A DNA stretch of 64,000 nt from contig CATXXC010000009.1 of assembly GCA_958403385.1 (NCBI GenBank), positions 36,420-100,419 of the forward strand. Reading direction: 5' to 3'. The notes below the pieces were generated by a model that saw only the letters and a list, made by a program, of their open reading frames with translations, was not told the DNA's origin and made no database searches. Positions 33,496 to 42,450 of the stretch are shown here, piece after piece (position 1 is the stretch's first letter; the number at the start of each line of letters is the position of its first letter). The position numbers and the translations under genes are program-made. Origin of the DNA: an uncultured Collinsella sp. GTDB lineage: Bacteria; Actinomycetota; Coriobacteriia; Coriobacteriales; Coriobacteriaceae.

Positions 33496-34309
33496 CTGGC
33501 TTGCGGTCGAGCAGCGTTACGAGCCCGCGGGGGCTCGGCATCGTGTGATGCAAAAGAATGTCCTGCACCTGGCGAGCCTGCTTGAGCGGGTTCGCCTGGG
33601 TGGAGGCGCGCACGAGGGCGGGTCGATGGTCGACCGCGCCCTTTCTTGCGTTTCGGCTCCGGTGCGCCTGGTGGGGATGTTCGTTTGCGTCCTGTGCGTG
33701 TGTCTGACGCAGAGCCCTCTGTACCTCATGTTGATGGTGGCTATCGCGCTGGTGCTCGTTGCCGTGCGCCCCGTACGCGGGCTGCGGGGAACCTTTGTGC
33801 CGGCGCTTGGCGCTGCGGGGCTCGCGGTGGTTCTGGCGCTGCCCGCCTTGCTGCTGGACGCTTCTGCCGCGGGCGCCATGCTCAAGATTGCGCTCAAGAC
33901 CTTCATTAATGTGTCGCTGGTGCTGGGCGTTTCGTGGACCCTCACGTGGAGCCGCATGTCGGCGGCGCTCAAGATGCTGCATCTACCCGACGAGGTTATC
34001 TTTACGTTCGATATGGCGCTCAAACACATCGAGGTGCTGGGACGCACGGCGCACAATCTGTGCGAATCGGTCATGCTGCGCAGCGTGGGTCGTGCGCCTG
34101 CGGGTTTTTCGCGCACCGACTCGCTAGCGGGTATCATGGGCATGACCTTTATCAAGGCGATGGAATGCAGCCGCGCGATGGACGAGGCCATGCTGTGCCG
34201 CGGTTTTGCCGGTGCGTATCCGGCGCCCGCGCGCGCCGGGTTTGGCTGGCGCGATACGGTTTACGCGGCCGGCGTGGCGCTGCTGGCAGTGTTATGCGCG
34301 GTGCTGTAG
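33467..34309 (+). CDS. nikQ: ECF transporter transmembrane (T) component NikQ/CbiQ
   Basis: A 280-residue EcfT-family protein that couples the ATPase to the substrate-capture subunit. After a 65-residue cytoplasmic N-terminal segment come about five helices (LVGMFVCVLCVCLTQSPLYL, then LALPALLLDAS, then FINVSLVLGVSWTLTW). The coupling-helix region holds the Ala-Arg-Gly-type motifs in degenerate form (LCESVMLRSVGRA, MDEAMLCRGFAGAY). The gene begins inside the end of nikM. The GTG at 33467 has AAGGA five bases upstream; ATG at 33473 is an alternative. A short gap leads to nikO. Confidence 0.82.
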   Translation: MLMARAELPSWLAVEQRYEPAGARHRVMQKNVLHLASLLERVRLGGGAHEGGSMVDRALSCVSAPVRLVGMFVCVLCVCLTQSPLYLMLMVAIALVLVAVRPVRGLRGTFVPALGAAGLAVVLALPALLLDASAAGAMLKIALKTFINVSLVLGVSWTLTWSRMSAALKMLHLPDEVIFTFDMALKHIEVLGRTAHNLCESVMLRSVGRAPAGFSRTDSLAGIMGMTFIKAMECSRAMDEAMLCRGFAGAYPAPARAGFGWRDTVYAAGVALLAVLCAVL

Positions 34310-34355
34310 GCGCTGCTGGTTCCGGCTGGGGATGCAAATAGGGAAGGGCGACGTT

Positions 34356-35126
34356 TTGACGATCGATATGAATAATGCGGCGGGCACGAACGGTGCGGGC
34401 GGCGCCGAGGTCACGCCGCTCATCGAGCTGCGCGACGTAGTGTTCTCCTATGCGGGACATACGGTTGTCGATGGCGTGTCGCTGCAGGTCGATCGTGGCG
34501 AACTCGTTGCCCTGCTCGGTCCCAACGGCTGCGGTAAGACGACGATTATGCGCCTTATTAACGGCCTTGAACTCGCGGACGCAGGGGCATACCTGTTTGA
34601 CGGGCATGTGATCGATGCGGCGTTTCTAAAGGATTCCGCGGCCGCTCAGCGTTTTCATCGGCGCGTTGGCTTTGTGTTCCAGAATGCCGACGCCCAGCTG
34701 TTCTGCGCTACGGTGGGCGAGGAAGTTGCTTTTGGTCCTGCGCAGATGGGGCTGCCGGCAGTCGAGCTCGAGCGCCGCGTGCGCGATGCCATGGGGCTGT
34801 TCCAGGTTGCCGACCTTGCCGACGCCTCTCCCTATCAGCTCTCGGGTGGGCAAAAGAAGCGCGTTGCGCTGGCTGCGGTAGTGTCGATGAACCCGGATAT
34901 CCTTGTCCTCGACGAGCCTACCAATGGGCTCGACGAGGATTCATGCGACATCGTGGTCAACTTCTTGCTGGCCTACGTTGCGGCGGGTAAGACAGTCTTG
35001 ATGAGCACGCATCACCAGGATTTGGTGCGACGCCTGGGTGCCCGTGCAATCTATATCGATCGATATCATCATGTGGTCGAGGCGCCTTCGCCGTCGTATG
35101 GAACCGAAAGTGGTTCTACGGACTAG
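34356..35126 (+). CDS. nikO: ECF transporter ATP-binding protein NikO/CbiO
   Basis: A 256-residue ABC ATPase. Walker A GPNGCGKTT, Q-loop FVFQNADAQLF, ABC signature LSGGQKKRVALA, Walker B ILVLDEPTNGLD and the switch His in STHHQD are all present, and the QNADAQLF form is typical of ECF/Cbi ATPases. The start is uncertain: TTG at 34356 has GGGAAGGG seven bases upstream and is preferred; ATG 34332 and ATG 34368 are alternatives. A longer frame beginning at 34206 overlaps nikQ and is not supported. With nikM and nikQ it forms a full importer; a single ATPase gene suggests a homodimer. Confidence 0.87.
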   Translation: MTIDMNNAAGTNGAGGAEVTPLIELRDVVFSYAGHTVVDGVSLQVDRGELVALLGPNGCGKTTIMRLINGLELADAGAYLFDGHVIDAAFLKDSAAAQRFHRRVGFVFQNADAQLFCATVGEEVAFGPAQMGLPAVELERRVRDAMGLFQVADLADASPYQLSGGQKKRVALAAVVSMNPDILVLDEPTNGLDEDSCDIVVNFLLAYVAAGKTVLMSTHHQDLVRRLGARAIYIDRYHHVVEAPSPSYGTESGSTD

Positions 35127-35205
35127 TTGCTGCGTAGAGCGTGCGTAGCCGCCCGCGCGGCTTTGCCGTGATGGTATAGTTATCCAGGTTTTTATGGGGG
35201 TGGCT

Positions 35206-36054
35206 ATGCCAAGCTGGAACATTCATATCGCTCAGACGGAGCGTTTGCTGGAGCGCACCGGTGCGCTTGCCAAGAGCGTGCGCGACCGCAATGCCTTTTT
35301 GTTTGGCTGCGTGGTTCCGGATATCTTCGTGGGCTATATGGTCCCTGGCATCGCCGATCCCATCCCGTACCGCATTACGCACTTTGCCAAGCCTGAGCCC
35401 ATCCCTAAGCCTCGTGAGCATGAGTTCTGGGATACCTATGTGGCACCGTTGCTTAAAAGTTCACCCACCGGTGCGCCGGCCGCGGCGACCTCGATTATCG
35501 AGGAACGCGAGCGACTGAACCGCGTGCACTATCCCCAGCGCTACAAGGATGCCGAGCCGGTTGCCGGTCCCGGCGCCTGTGAGTTCTCGCTTGCGTCCGA
35601 GGACGTGGCGCAGTCGCTGCTCGATTTAACACTGGGCGTCTGGTCGCATCTGGTGGCCGACACGGTTTGGAATACGCGTGTGAATCAGTACCTGGAGGCG
35701 CATGGCGGCAAGCCGTGTGAGGAGTTCCGCATTAAAAAGCAAGGCGACTTTGACTGGTTTGGCAAGACGCTGGGCATTGTTTCCATCCCGCGTGCGACCG
35801 ATCGCCTGTATACCGCTGCGACGCGTTTTGGGCAGTATTCCATCCATAAGGAGTATGTGCTCAAGACCATCGGCGTCATGCACGAGATTGTACGCGAAAA
35901 CCCCGGCGAGCCCGATCATCCGCCGTACCGCCTGCTGACCGAGAAATTCTTTGACGCAACGTTTACCGAGGTCATCGAGCTGACCGAAGCGGGCTTTGCG
36001 GCTCGCGTTGCCGCTTCTGACGTTCCCGCAGTCCCTCTGATCGCTAGCTGCTAG
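35206..36054 (+). CDS. Zinc-dependent phospholipase C family protein
   Basis: A 282-residue protein of the Zn_dep_PLPC group common in actinobacteria and firmicutes. Conserved points are the N-terminal PSWNIHIAQTERLL, the FGCVVPDIF segment, ITHFAKP and the GVWSHLVADTVWN helix, whose His/Asp residues are candidate metal ligands as in P1 nuclease/PLC folds. No signal peptide is visible, so it is probably cytoplasmic despite the family name. Start ATG 35206 follows a GGGGG stretch; ATG 35194 is possible. It follows nikO by 79 bases with no terminator between, so it may be co-transcribed, but a functional link to nickel uptake is not evident. Confidence 0.72.
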   Translation: MPSWNIHIAQTERLLERTGALAKSVRDRNAFLFGCVVPDIFVGYMVPGIADPIPYRITHFAKPEPIPKPREHEFWDTYVAPLLKSSPTGAPAAATSIIEERERLNRVHYPQRYKDAEPVAGPGACEFSLASEDVAQSLLDLTLGVWSHLVADTVWNTRVNQYLEAHGGKPCEEFRIKKQGDFDWFGKTLGIVSIPRATDRLYTAATRFGQYSIHKEYVLKTIGVMHEIVRENPGEPDHPPYRLLTEKFFDATFTEVIELTEAGFAARVAASDVPAVPLIASC

Positions 36055-36191
36055 CCGGCCGGCTTAACGGAGAACAGTTCATCCCAATTGACCAACGGCT
36101 CCCGTCGCAGGGCGTCTTCGGTGGTGCGCTCGGCATCGGAGAGGCTTGCGACTGAACGCAAATCGATGAGGCGGCATATGAAGAAGGTCTT

Positions 36192-36230
36192 AAAAAAGGG
36201 CCCGGAAGGCAATGCCTTCCGGGCCCTTTG
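36192..36230 (-). terminator. Terminator after pyk
   Basis: On the minus strand GGGCCCGGAAGGC and GCCTTCCGGGCCC form a 13-bp stem followed by TTTTTTA, about 28 bases after the pyk stop. It can also stop plus-strand transcripts from the phospholipase-like gene. Confidence 0.88.
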
Positions 36231-36257
36231 CAATGCAAATCTGCTTGCAAGTGCGAT

Positions 36258-37718
36258 TTAGCGCACCTGAGCGACGTAAGCGACGTTCGTCGAGGAGACC
36301 TTGTCCTCGAGCTGGACGCTCATGCGGGGATCGCCGGCGGTAGCGACGGTCAGGTCGCCGGCCTCGACGTAGCCGAGCTCCTTAGCGGTCTCGATCGCCT
36401 TGACGATCGTGCCGTTGACGGTGCCCTGGGTAATCTCGGCCTGGTGCGGGATAACGCCCCAGTACATGATCATCTGCTGGACGGCCCACTCGTGGCGGGA
36501 GAACGCGCAGATCGGCATGTTGGGACGGAAGTGCGAGATCAGGCGAGCGGTACGACCGGTGGTCGTCGGCACGGTGATGCACTTGGCGCCAACGGTGGTG
36601 GCCATGTTCACAGCGGACATACCCACAACGTTGTTGACGACGCGGGTGCCGTGAGCGTCAGCCGGAACCTCGAGCGGAGCGTGAGCCGGGAGGTACTTCT
36701 CGGTCTCGAGAGCAATGCTGGCCTGCATCTTGACGGCCTCGACCGGGTACTTGCCGGCAGCGGACTCGCCGGACAGCATGACGGCGTCGGTGCCGTCGTA
36801 AATGGCGTTAGCAACGTCGGCAACCTCGGCGCGCGTCGGGCGCGGGTTCTGCTGCATGGAGTCGAGCATCTGCGTAGCGGTGATAACGGGCTTGTAGGCC
36901 GCGTTGCACTTAGCGATGATCTCCTTCTGGATGTGCGGAACAAGCTCGGGCTTGATCTCGATGCCCAGGTCGCCACGGGCGACCATGATGCCGTCGGAAG
37001 CCTCGAGGATCTCGTCGAAGTTCTCGACGCCCAGGGCGCACTCGATCTTCGGGAAGATCGTCACGTGCTCGCCACCGTTCTCGCGGCAAAGCTCGCGGAT
37101 GCCGCGGACGGACTCGCCGTCACGGATGAAGGAAGCGGCGATGTAGTCGATGTTCTCGGTCAGGCCAAAGAGGATGTCCTGACGATCGCGCTCGGTGATG
37201 GCGGGCAGAGAGATGTTGACGTTGGGCATGTTGACGCCCTTGCGCTCTCCGATCAGGCCGTCGTTCTTGACGACGCAGATCATGTCCTGGCCGTCGACGG
37301 ACTCGACCTCGAGGGCAACCAGACCGTCATCGATCAGGATGAGGGAGCCCTTCTCGACCTCGGAGGGCAGAGCCAGGTAGTCGAGGGAGATGTGCTCAGC
37401 GGTGCCGTGGAAATCCTCGGACGTGGGCTGAGCGGTGACGACGATCTTGTCGCCGGTCTTGACGGCAACCTTCTTGCCGTCGACCAAAAGGCCGGTACGG
37501 ACCTCGGGGCCCTTGGTGTCGAGCAGGATGCCGACGGGCATGTCGAGCTCCTTGGAAATACGACGGACGCGCTCGATGCGACCGTGGTGCTCGTCGTAGG
37601 ATCCGTGCGAGAAGTTAAAACGGGCGACGTTCATGCCCGCCTTGATCATCTCGCGGATGGTCTCGTCGCTATCGCAGGCGGGACCCATGGTGCATACAAT
37701 CTTGGTGCGCTTGTACAT
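36258..37718 (-). CDS. pyk: Pyruvate kinase
   Basis: A 486-residue glycolytic enzyme making ATP and pyruvate from phosphoenolpyruvate. It begins YKRTKIVCTMGPA, and carries NFSHGSYDEH, LDTKGPEVRTG, the metal and substrate site IFPKIECALGVENFDEI, ARGDLGIEI, TATQMLDSM and PTRAEVADVANAI. The C-terminal regulatory domain (from about 355) is present without an extra PEP-utiliser domain. GGAGG lies before the start; a TATAAT box on the minus strand at 37782-37787 gives a leader of about 60 bases. Monocistronic, transcribed away from the P-ATPase. Confidence 0.97.
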   Translation of the reverse strand: MYKRTKIVCTMGPACDSDETIREMIKAGMNVARFNFSHGSYDEHHGRIERVRRISKELDMPVGILLDTKGPEVRTGLLVDGKKVAVKTGDKIVVTAQPTSEDFHGTAEHISLDYLALPSEVEKGSLILIDDGLVALEVESVDGQDMICVVKNDGLIGERKGVNMPNVNISLPAITERDRQDILFGLTENIDYIAASFIRDGESVRGIRELCRENGGEHVTIFPKIECALGVENFDEILEASDGIMVARGDLGIEIKPELVPHIQKEIIAKCNAAYKPVITATQMLDSMQQNPRPTRAEVADVANAIYDGTDAVMLSGESAAGKYPVEAVKMQASIALETEKYLPAHAPLEVPADAHGTRVVNNVVGMSAVNMATTVGAKCITVPTTTGRTARLISHFRPNMPICAFSRHEWAVQQMIMYWGVIPHQAEITQGTVNGTIVKAIETAKELGYVEAGDLTVATAGDPRMSVQLEDKVSSTNVAYVAQVR

Positions 37719-38010
37719 TCAGACCTCCATCTGACATCGTCTTGCGCTGATAGATAAACCATAAGAAATAAAACTGAGATGATTATAACGAAATGCCGAC
37801 CGAATACCCCAAAAAATCGACCGTATGCCGAATTAGAAGTTCATTTTTTGCGGAAAACGGTATATGCAAAAACTTTACCAACCGTTCTAACCGCTGCTAT
37901 CTGGGCGATATTTTAGTTCGATGATGCGCCGAAGAAAAAACGTTTTATCAATCTTGAGCATCACACTGTCTGCACCGTTGCGCCTGTGCCGTGTTTCCAG
38001 ATGGAATGTT

Positions 38011-38040
38011 TTGGCTAGACGCGTCGCTTTGGGGTACCAT
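38011..38040 (+). promoter_or_regulatory. Candidate promoter of the P-type ATPase gene
   Basis: TTGGCT (38011-38016), an 18-base spacer and TACCAT (38035-38040) form a plausible promoter. The rest of the 440-base gap upstream to 37719 holds the pyk promoter and no recognisable gene. Confidence 0.55.
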
Positions 38041-38158
38041 AGCTCCACTATCAACTGCCGCTCAGCACGGCAGCCTTGATGAGCCCTTGCCCTTCTCCTG
38101 GGAATTATGATCGGGCATCAATCTGCTGAGTGGCCCGAATCCCAGGAGGGGACTCTAT
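38041..38158 (+). promoter_or_regulatory. Structured leader with sequestered ribosome binding site
   Basis: Hairpin 1 (38050-38080) pairs ATCAA-CTGCCG with CGGCAG-CC-TTGAT around loop CTCAGCA. A second domain pairs CTCCTGGGA (38095-38103) with TCCCAGGAG (38140-38148), which contains most of the Shine-Dalgarno AGGAGG, and encloses a TCGGGC/GCCCGA hairpin (38111-38138). Folding this way would block translation of the ATPase. It does not match the known metal riboswitch consensus sequences I can recall (yybP-ykoY, czcD/NiCo, M-box). Confidence 0.55.
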
Positions 38159-40840
38159 ATGCAAAAGGAATACCTGTCCGCCGCGGCGGAGGTTCTCAGC
38201 GACCAGGGCGTCGATGAGAACCTTGGCCTGAGCGACAACGAGGCGTCGTCGCGCCTCGCCAAGACAGGCCCTAACAAGCTTGAGGAAGCCGAGAAGACGC
38301 CGCTGTGGAAGCGCTTCTTTGAGCAGATGGCAGACCCCATGGTCATCATGCTGATCGTTGCCGCCGTTATCAGCGCACTTACGGGCATGGTCAAGGGCGA
38401 GCCCGATTTTGCCGACGTCGCCATCATCATGTTCGTCGTTATCGTCAACTCGGTGCTGGGCGTGGTCCAGGAAGCCAAGAGCGAGGAGGCCCTCGAGGCC
38501 CTGCAGGAAATGAGCGCGGCGCAGTCCAAGGTGCTGCGCGACGGCAAGCTCGTGCACCTGCCGAGCGCCGAGCTCGTGCCCGGTGACGTGATTATGCTCG
38601 AGGCGGGCGACTCCGTCCCGGCCGACTGCCGCGTCCTCGAGAGCGCCACGATGAAGATCGAAGAGGCCGCACTGACCGGCGAGTCCGTGCCGGTCGAGAA
38701 GCACGCCAACGTGATTGAGCTTGCCGCGGGCACCGACGACGTGCCGCTCGGCGACCGCAAGAACATGTGCTACATGGGCTCCACCGTGGTGTACGGCCGT
38801 GGTCGCGCCGTCGTGGTCGGCACCGGCATGGATACCGAGATGGGCAAGATCGCTGGCGCCCTGGCCGAGGCCAAGGAAGAGCTCACGCCGCTGCAGGTGA
38901 AGCTCGCCGAGCTCAGCCGTATTCTTACCATTATGGTTATCGTCATCTGCGTCGTGATCTTTGGCGTCGACATCATCCGTCACGGCGTGGGTAACGTCCT
39001 TACCGACCCGACTGCCCTGCTCGACACCTTTATGGTCGCCGTCTCGCTCGCCGTCGCCGCCATCCCCGAGGGCCTGGTCGCCGTCGTGACCATCGTCCTT
39101 TCGCTCGGCGTGACCAAGATGGCCAAGCGTCAGGCAATCATCCGCAAGCTTTCTGCTGTCGAGACACTCGGCTGCACGCAGACCATCTGCTCGGACAAGA
39201 CCGGTACCCTTACTCAGAACAAGATGACCGTCGTCAAGCACGAGCTCGCTGCGCCCAAGGAGAAGTTCTTGGCCGGCATGGCGCTGTGCTCCGATGCCCA
39301 GTGGGACGAGGAGCTGGGCGAGGCCGTGGGCGAGCCGACCGAGTGCGCGCTCGTCAACGATGCCGGCAAGGCTGGTCTCACTGGCCTGACTGCCGAGCAC
39401 CCGCGCGTGGGCGAGGCCCCGTTCGACTCGGGCCGCAAGATGATGTCCGTGGTCGTCGAGACCCTGGACGGCGAGTACGAGCAGTACACCAAGGGCGCGC
39501 CCGACGTGGTGATTGGTCTGTGCACTCATATCTATGAGGGCGAAAAGGTCGTCCCGTTGACCGAGGAGCGCCGTGCCGAGCTTGTGGCCGCCAACAAGGC
39601 CATGGCCGACGAAGCCCTGCGCGTGCTGGCGCTGGCAAGCCGCACCTACACCGAGGTCCCGAGCGACTGCAGCCCCGCTGCGCTCGAGCACGACCTGGTC
39701 TTCTGCGGCCTGTCCGGCATGATTGACCCTGTCCGCCCCGAGGTCGCCGACGCCATCCGCGAGGCCCACGATGCCGGTATTCGCACCGTCATGATCACGG
39801 GTGACCATATCGACACCGCCGTGGCCATTGCCAAGCAGCTGGGAATCGTCACCGATCGCAGCCAGGCCATCACCGGCGCCGACCTCGACCGCATGAGCGA
39901 CGAGGAGCTCGACGCGCACATCGAGGACTACGGCGTGTACGCCCGCGTCCAGCCCGAGCACAAGACCCGCATCGTCGAGGCTTGGAAGTCACGTGACCAG
40001 ATCGTTGCCATGACGGGCGACGGCGTCAACGATGCCCCGTCCATCAAGCGCGCCGACATCGGCGTCGGTATGGGCATCACTGGCACCGACGTCACCAAGA
40101 ACGTCGCTGATATGGTGCTCGCCGACGATAACTTCGCCACCATCATCGGTGCCTGCGAAGAGGGCCGTCGCATCTACGACAACATCCGCAAGGTCATCCA
40201 GTTCCTGCTTTCGGCCAACCTTGCCGAGGTGTTCTCGGTGTTCATTGCCACGCTCATCGGCTTTACCATCTTCCAGCCGGTGCAGTTGCTGTGGGTGAAC
40301 CTGGTCACCGACTGCTTCCCCGCGCTCGCGCTGGGCATGGAGGATGCCGAGGGCGATATCATGAAGCGCAAGCCGCGCAACGCCAAGGATGGCGTCTTTG
40401 CCGGCAATATGGGTCTGGACTGCGTGGTCCAGGGCCTGATCATCACCGTGCTGGTGCTGGCGAGCTTCTTTGTGGGCGTGTACTTTGACATGGGCTACAT
40501 CCACATCGCCGATATGATCGCCGGCAATGCCGACGAGGAAGGCGTGATGATGGCGTTCATCACGCTCAACATGGTCGAGATTTTCCACTGCTTCAATATG
40601 CGCAGCCGTCGTGCGTCGCTGTTCACCATGAAGAAGCAGAACAAGTGGCTGTGGGCTTCCGCCGCGCTGGCACTGGTGCTGACGGTGATCGTGACCGTGC
40701 AGCCGACGCTTGCCGAGATGTTCTTTGGCCCTGTGACGCTTGAGCTCAAGGGCGTTCTTGCCGCGCTGGGTCTGGCCTTCCTAATCATTCCGCTGATGGA
40801 GATCTACAAGGCGATCATGCGCGCGGTCGAAAAAGAGTAG
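38159..40840 (+). CDS. Calcium-type P-type cation ATPase
   Basis: An 893-residue P2-type ATPase. The phosphorylation site DKTGTLT has Asp at residue 346. TGES (LTGESVPVEK) lies in the actuator domain, KGAPDVV in the nucleotide domain and TGDGVNDAPS in the P domain. The M4 metal motif is VAAIPEGLVAVVT, the PEGL form typical of Ca2+/Mn2+ pumps (P2A, PMR1/SERCA-like). Ten helices are expected; the C-terminal six-helix part is complete. It exports divalent cations, most likely calcium, from the cytoplasm. The AGGAGGGG Shine-Dalgarno lies seven bases before the ATG but is paired in the predicted leader structure. Monocistronic, followed by a long palindrome and terminator. Confidence 0.95.
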   Translation: MQKEYLSAAAEVLSDQGVDENLGLSDNEASSRLAKTGPNKLEEAEKTPLWKRFFEQMADPMVIMLIVAAVISALTGMVKGEPDFADVAIIMFVVIVNSVLGVVQEAKSEEALEALQEMSAAQSKVLRDGKLVHLPSAELVPGDVIMLEAGDSVPADCRVLESATMKIEEAALTGESVPVEKHANVIELAAGTDDVPLGDRKNMCYMGSTVVYGRGRAVVVGTGMDTEMGKIAGALAEAKEELTPLQVKLAELSRILTIMVIVICVVIFGVDIIRHGVGNVLTDPTALLDTFMVAVSLAVAAIPEGLVAVVTIVLSLGVTKMAKRQAIIRKLSAVETLGCTQTICSDKTGTLTQNKMTVVKHELAAPKEKFLAGMALCSDAQWDEELGEAVGEPTECALVNDAGKAGLTGLTAEHPRVGEAPFDSGRKMMSVVVETLDGEYEQYTKGAPDVVIGLCTHIYEGEKVVPLTEERRAELVAANKAMADEALRVLALASRTYTEVPSDCSPAALEHDLVFCGLSGMIDPVRPEVADAIREAHDAGIRTVMITGDHIDTAVAIAKQLGIVTDRSQAITGADLDRMSDEELDAHIEDYGVYARVQPEHKTRIVEAWKSRDQIVAMTGDGVNDAPSIKRADIGVGMGITGTDVTKNVADMVLADDNFATIIGACEEGRRIYDNIRKVIQFLLSANLAEVFSVFIATLIGFTIFQPVQLLWVNLVTDCFPALALGMEDAEGDIMKRKPRNAKDGVFAGNMGLDCVVQGLIITVLVLASFFVGVYFDMGYIHIADMIAGNADEEGVMMAFITLNMVEIFHCFNMRSRRASLFTMKKQNKWLWASAALALVLTVIVTVQPTLAEMFFGPVTLELKGVLAALGLAFLIIPLMEIYKAIMRAVEKE

Positions 40841-40863
40841 GTCGAAAGGCCATCCCTCCCACC

Positions 40864-40954
40864 GGCCCGACCGCCTGCGGGGTTTCTTCTTCGCTGGTCC
40901 TCGCGCTTCGCGCTGCGGGATCGCTCAGAAGAAACCCCTCTCGGCGGTCGGGCC
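40864..40954. repeat. Long palindrome resembling family D
   Basis: Arms GGCCCGACCGCC plus GGGGTTTCTTCT and AGAAGAAACCCC plus GGCGGTCGGGCC pair over about 25 bases. The core contains TCGCTGGTCCTCGCGC and GCGCTGCGGGATCGCTC. The architecture matches family D, but the core sequence differs. Confidence 0.75.
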
Positions 40955-40996
40955 TTCGGACAACCTCTCGGGACCGTAAGCTGAGGGAAAGTTTGT

Positions 40997-41032
40997 GAGC
41001 CGATCGAGCGTTTGCTCGACCGGCTCTTTTTG
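40997..41032 (+). terminator. Terminator before rsgA
   Basis: GAGCCGATCGAGC and GCTCGACCGGCTC form a stem with one mismatch, followed by TTTTTG. It ends the P-ATPase transcript. Confidence 0.8.
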
Positions 41033-41110
41033 ATTTAGGGCTTTGCCCGGCCAGCTCTTTTTGATTTAAAATACCTGCTCAGTTGTGATTTATGGTGCTG
41101 GGAGGCGCTT

Positions 41111-42295
41111 GTGGGCAAGGCTAAGGCTAAAGCGAAGAAAAAGACGACGGGGGCGCGGGCTAAGCGTGACCGTCGTCGGAAGCTCGCGACCGAAGCGCCC
41201 GTGTCTGCCGAGGAGTTGTTGGCGAGCGTACCGGGGCTCGATGCGCTGCAGGATGTTCCGGCGTTTGATGACCTGCCGGTCGATGAAGCCCAGCAGACTG
41301 CCTTTGATGATTTCTGCGCACATGCCGAGGAGCCCGAGCAGATGCAGCTTGGCGCCGTGGTGCGCTTGGATCGCGGGTTTCCGCTGGTGGCGACTGCCAA
41401 CGATACCTTCCGCGCCGAGCATGCCGTGGGGTTTGCCAAGTCGCGCGGCGAGGACGAGGTCCTGCTGCCTGCCGTGGGCGACCGTGTGGCGGTGCGCCGC
41501 GCTCCCGGGCACGATATGGGCGTGATTGAGTGCGTGCTGCCGCGCCGTACGAGCTTTGAGCGTTGGCGCGGCCGTGCCCGCGGAGAGCGCCAGGTGCTCT
41601 GCTCCAACGTGGATAGCGTGCTAATCGTGCAGGCGCTCGGTGCTGGCGAGGTACTGCTCGACCGCGTGGCGCGTTCGCTGGTGTTGGCGCTCGACTGCGA
41701 TGCCGAGCCGGTGGTAGTGCTCACCAAAGCTGACCGTTGCGATGCCGAGGAGCTCGAGCGCGATCTGGACCGCGTGCGCCGCCTGGTGGGTCCGAACGTG
41801 CGCGTAATCGTGACGTCCTCTGCCGAGGGCCGCGGCCTGGACGAGGTACGCGCCTGCGTGCCCGCCGGGAGCTGCGCCATGATCCTGGGTGAGTCGGGTG
41901 CCGGCAAGTCGACGCTGCTCAATGCGCTGCTGGGCCACGATGCGTTGGCGACCGGCGGTGTGCGCGAACGCGACGACCAGGGCCGTCACACTACCGTCGC
42001 GCGCGTGATGGTGGCGCTACCGGGCGACGCCGGCGTGATCGCCGATGCCCCGGGCCTACGCAGCCTACCGCTCGTGGGTCACGAGCGGGGTCTGGCGCGC
42101 GCCTTCCCCGAGATTGTCGAGGCATCGCGTGCGTGCCGGTTTGGCGATTGCACGCATACCCATGAGCCGGGTTGTGCCGTTCGCGAGGCCGAGGACGCCG
42201 GGCAGATCGACAGCCTGCGTTTGGAAACGTTCCAAAACCTGGCGTCATCCATGCGCGTGAGTGCTCAAATGCTCGATCCCGATGTCCATCTGTAA
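41111..42295 (+). CDS. rsgA: Ribosome small-subunit-dependent GTPase RsgA
   Basis: A 394-residue circularly permuted GTPase that matures the 30S subunit. The G motifs appear in permuted order: G4 LTKAD, then G1 GESGAGKST, then G3 DAPG. The C-terminal zinc finger follows with CRFGDCTHTHEPGC. Residues 1-75 are a Lys/Ala-rich basic extension (GKAKAKAKKKTTGARAKRDRR) longer than in most relatives, before the OB-fold (GAVVRLDRGFPLV). It starts at GTG with GGGAGG five bases upstream. Monocistronic, ended by a strong terminator. Confidence 0.95.
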   Translation: MGKAKAKAKKKTTGARAKRDRRRKLATEAPVSAEELLASVPGLDALQDVPAFDDLPVDEAQQTAFDDFCAHAEEPEQMQLGAVVRLDRGFPLVATANDTFRAEHAVGFAKSRGEDEVLLPAVGDRVAVRRAPGHDMGVIECVLPRRTSFERWRGRARGERQVLCSNVDSVLIVQALGAGEVLLDRVARSLVLALDCDAEPVVVLTKADRCDAEELERDLDRVRRLVGPNVRVIVTSSAEGRGLDEVRACVPAGSCAMILGESGAGKSTLLNALLGHDALATGGVRERDDQGRHTTVARVMVALPGDAGVIADAPGLRSLPLVGHERGLARAFPEIVEASRACRFGDCTHTHEPGCAVREAEDAGQIDSLRLETFQNLASSMRVSAQMLDPDVHL

Positions 42296-42312
42296 TTGAT
42301 TTTTCCTATGAC

Positions 42313-42347
42313 AGCCGTCTCCCAACTGTTCGGGAGACGGCTTTTTT
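42313..42347 (+). terminator. Terminator after rsgA
   Basis: AGCCGTCTCCC and GGGAGACGGCT pair perfectly over 11 bases and are followed by TTTTTT. Confidence 0.92.
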
Positions 42348-42386
42348 GCTGCGGAAAAGCCTCGAAACATGCAGTTTGCTGACGTA

Positions 42387-42450
42387 CTGACCAAAACCTT
42401 GCCACGAGCTTGACGGGCTGGTCAGCTTTTGGTCAGCGATTGGTTTGACA
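42387..42450 (+). promoter_or_regulatory. Inverted repeat and -35 element upstream of the tad operon
   Basis: CTGACCAAAA (42387-42396) and TTTTGGTCAG (42427-42436) are perfect inverted copies 30 bases apart. A consensus TTGACA follows at 42445-42450, but no good -10 box is found 16-18 bases on. This suggests an activator-dependent promoter with a dimeric regulator site. Confidence 0.45.

Noticed and set aside
36051..36190. Minus-strand frame ending NWDELFSVKPAG behind the phospholipase-like gene
   Set aside because: It reads through the pyk terminator and has no start with a ribosome site. It could be a gene remnant, but support is too weak.
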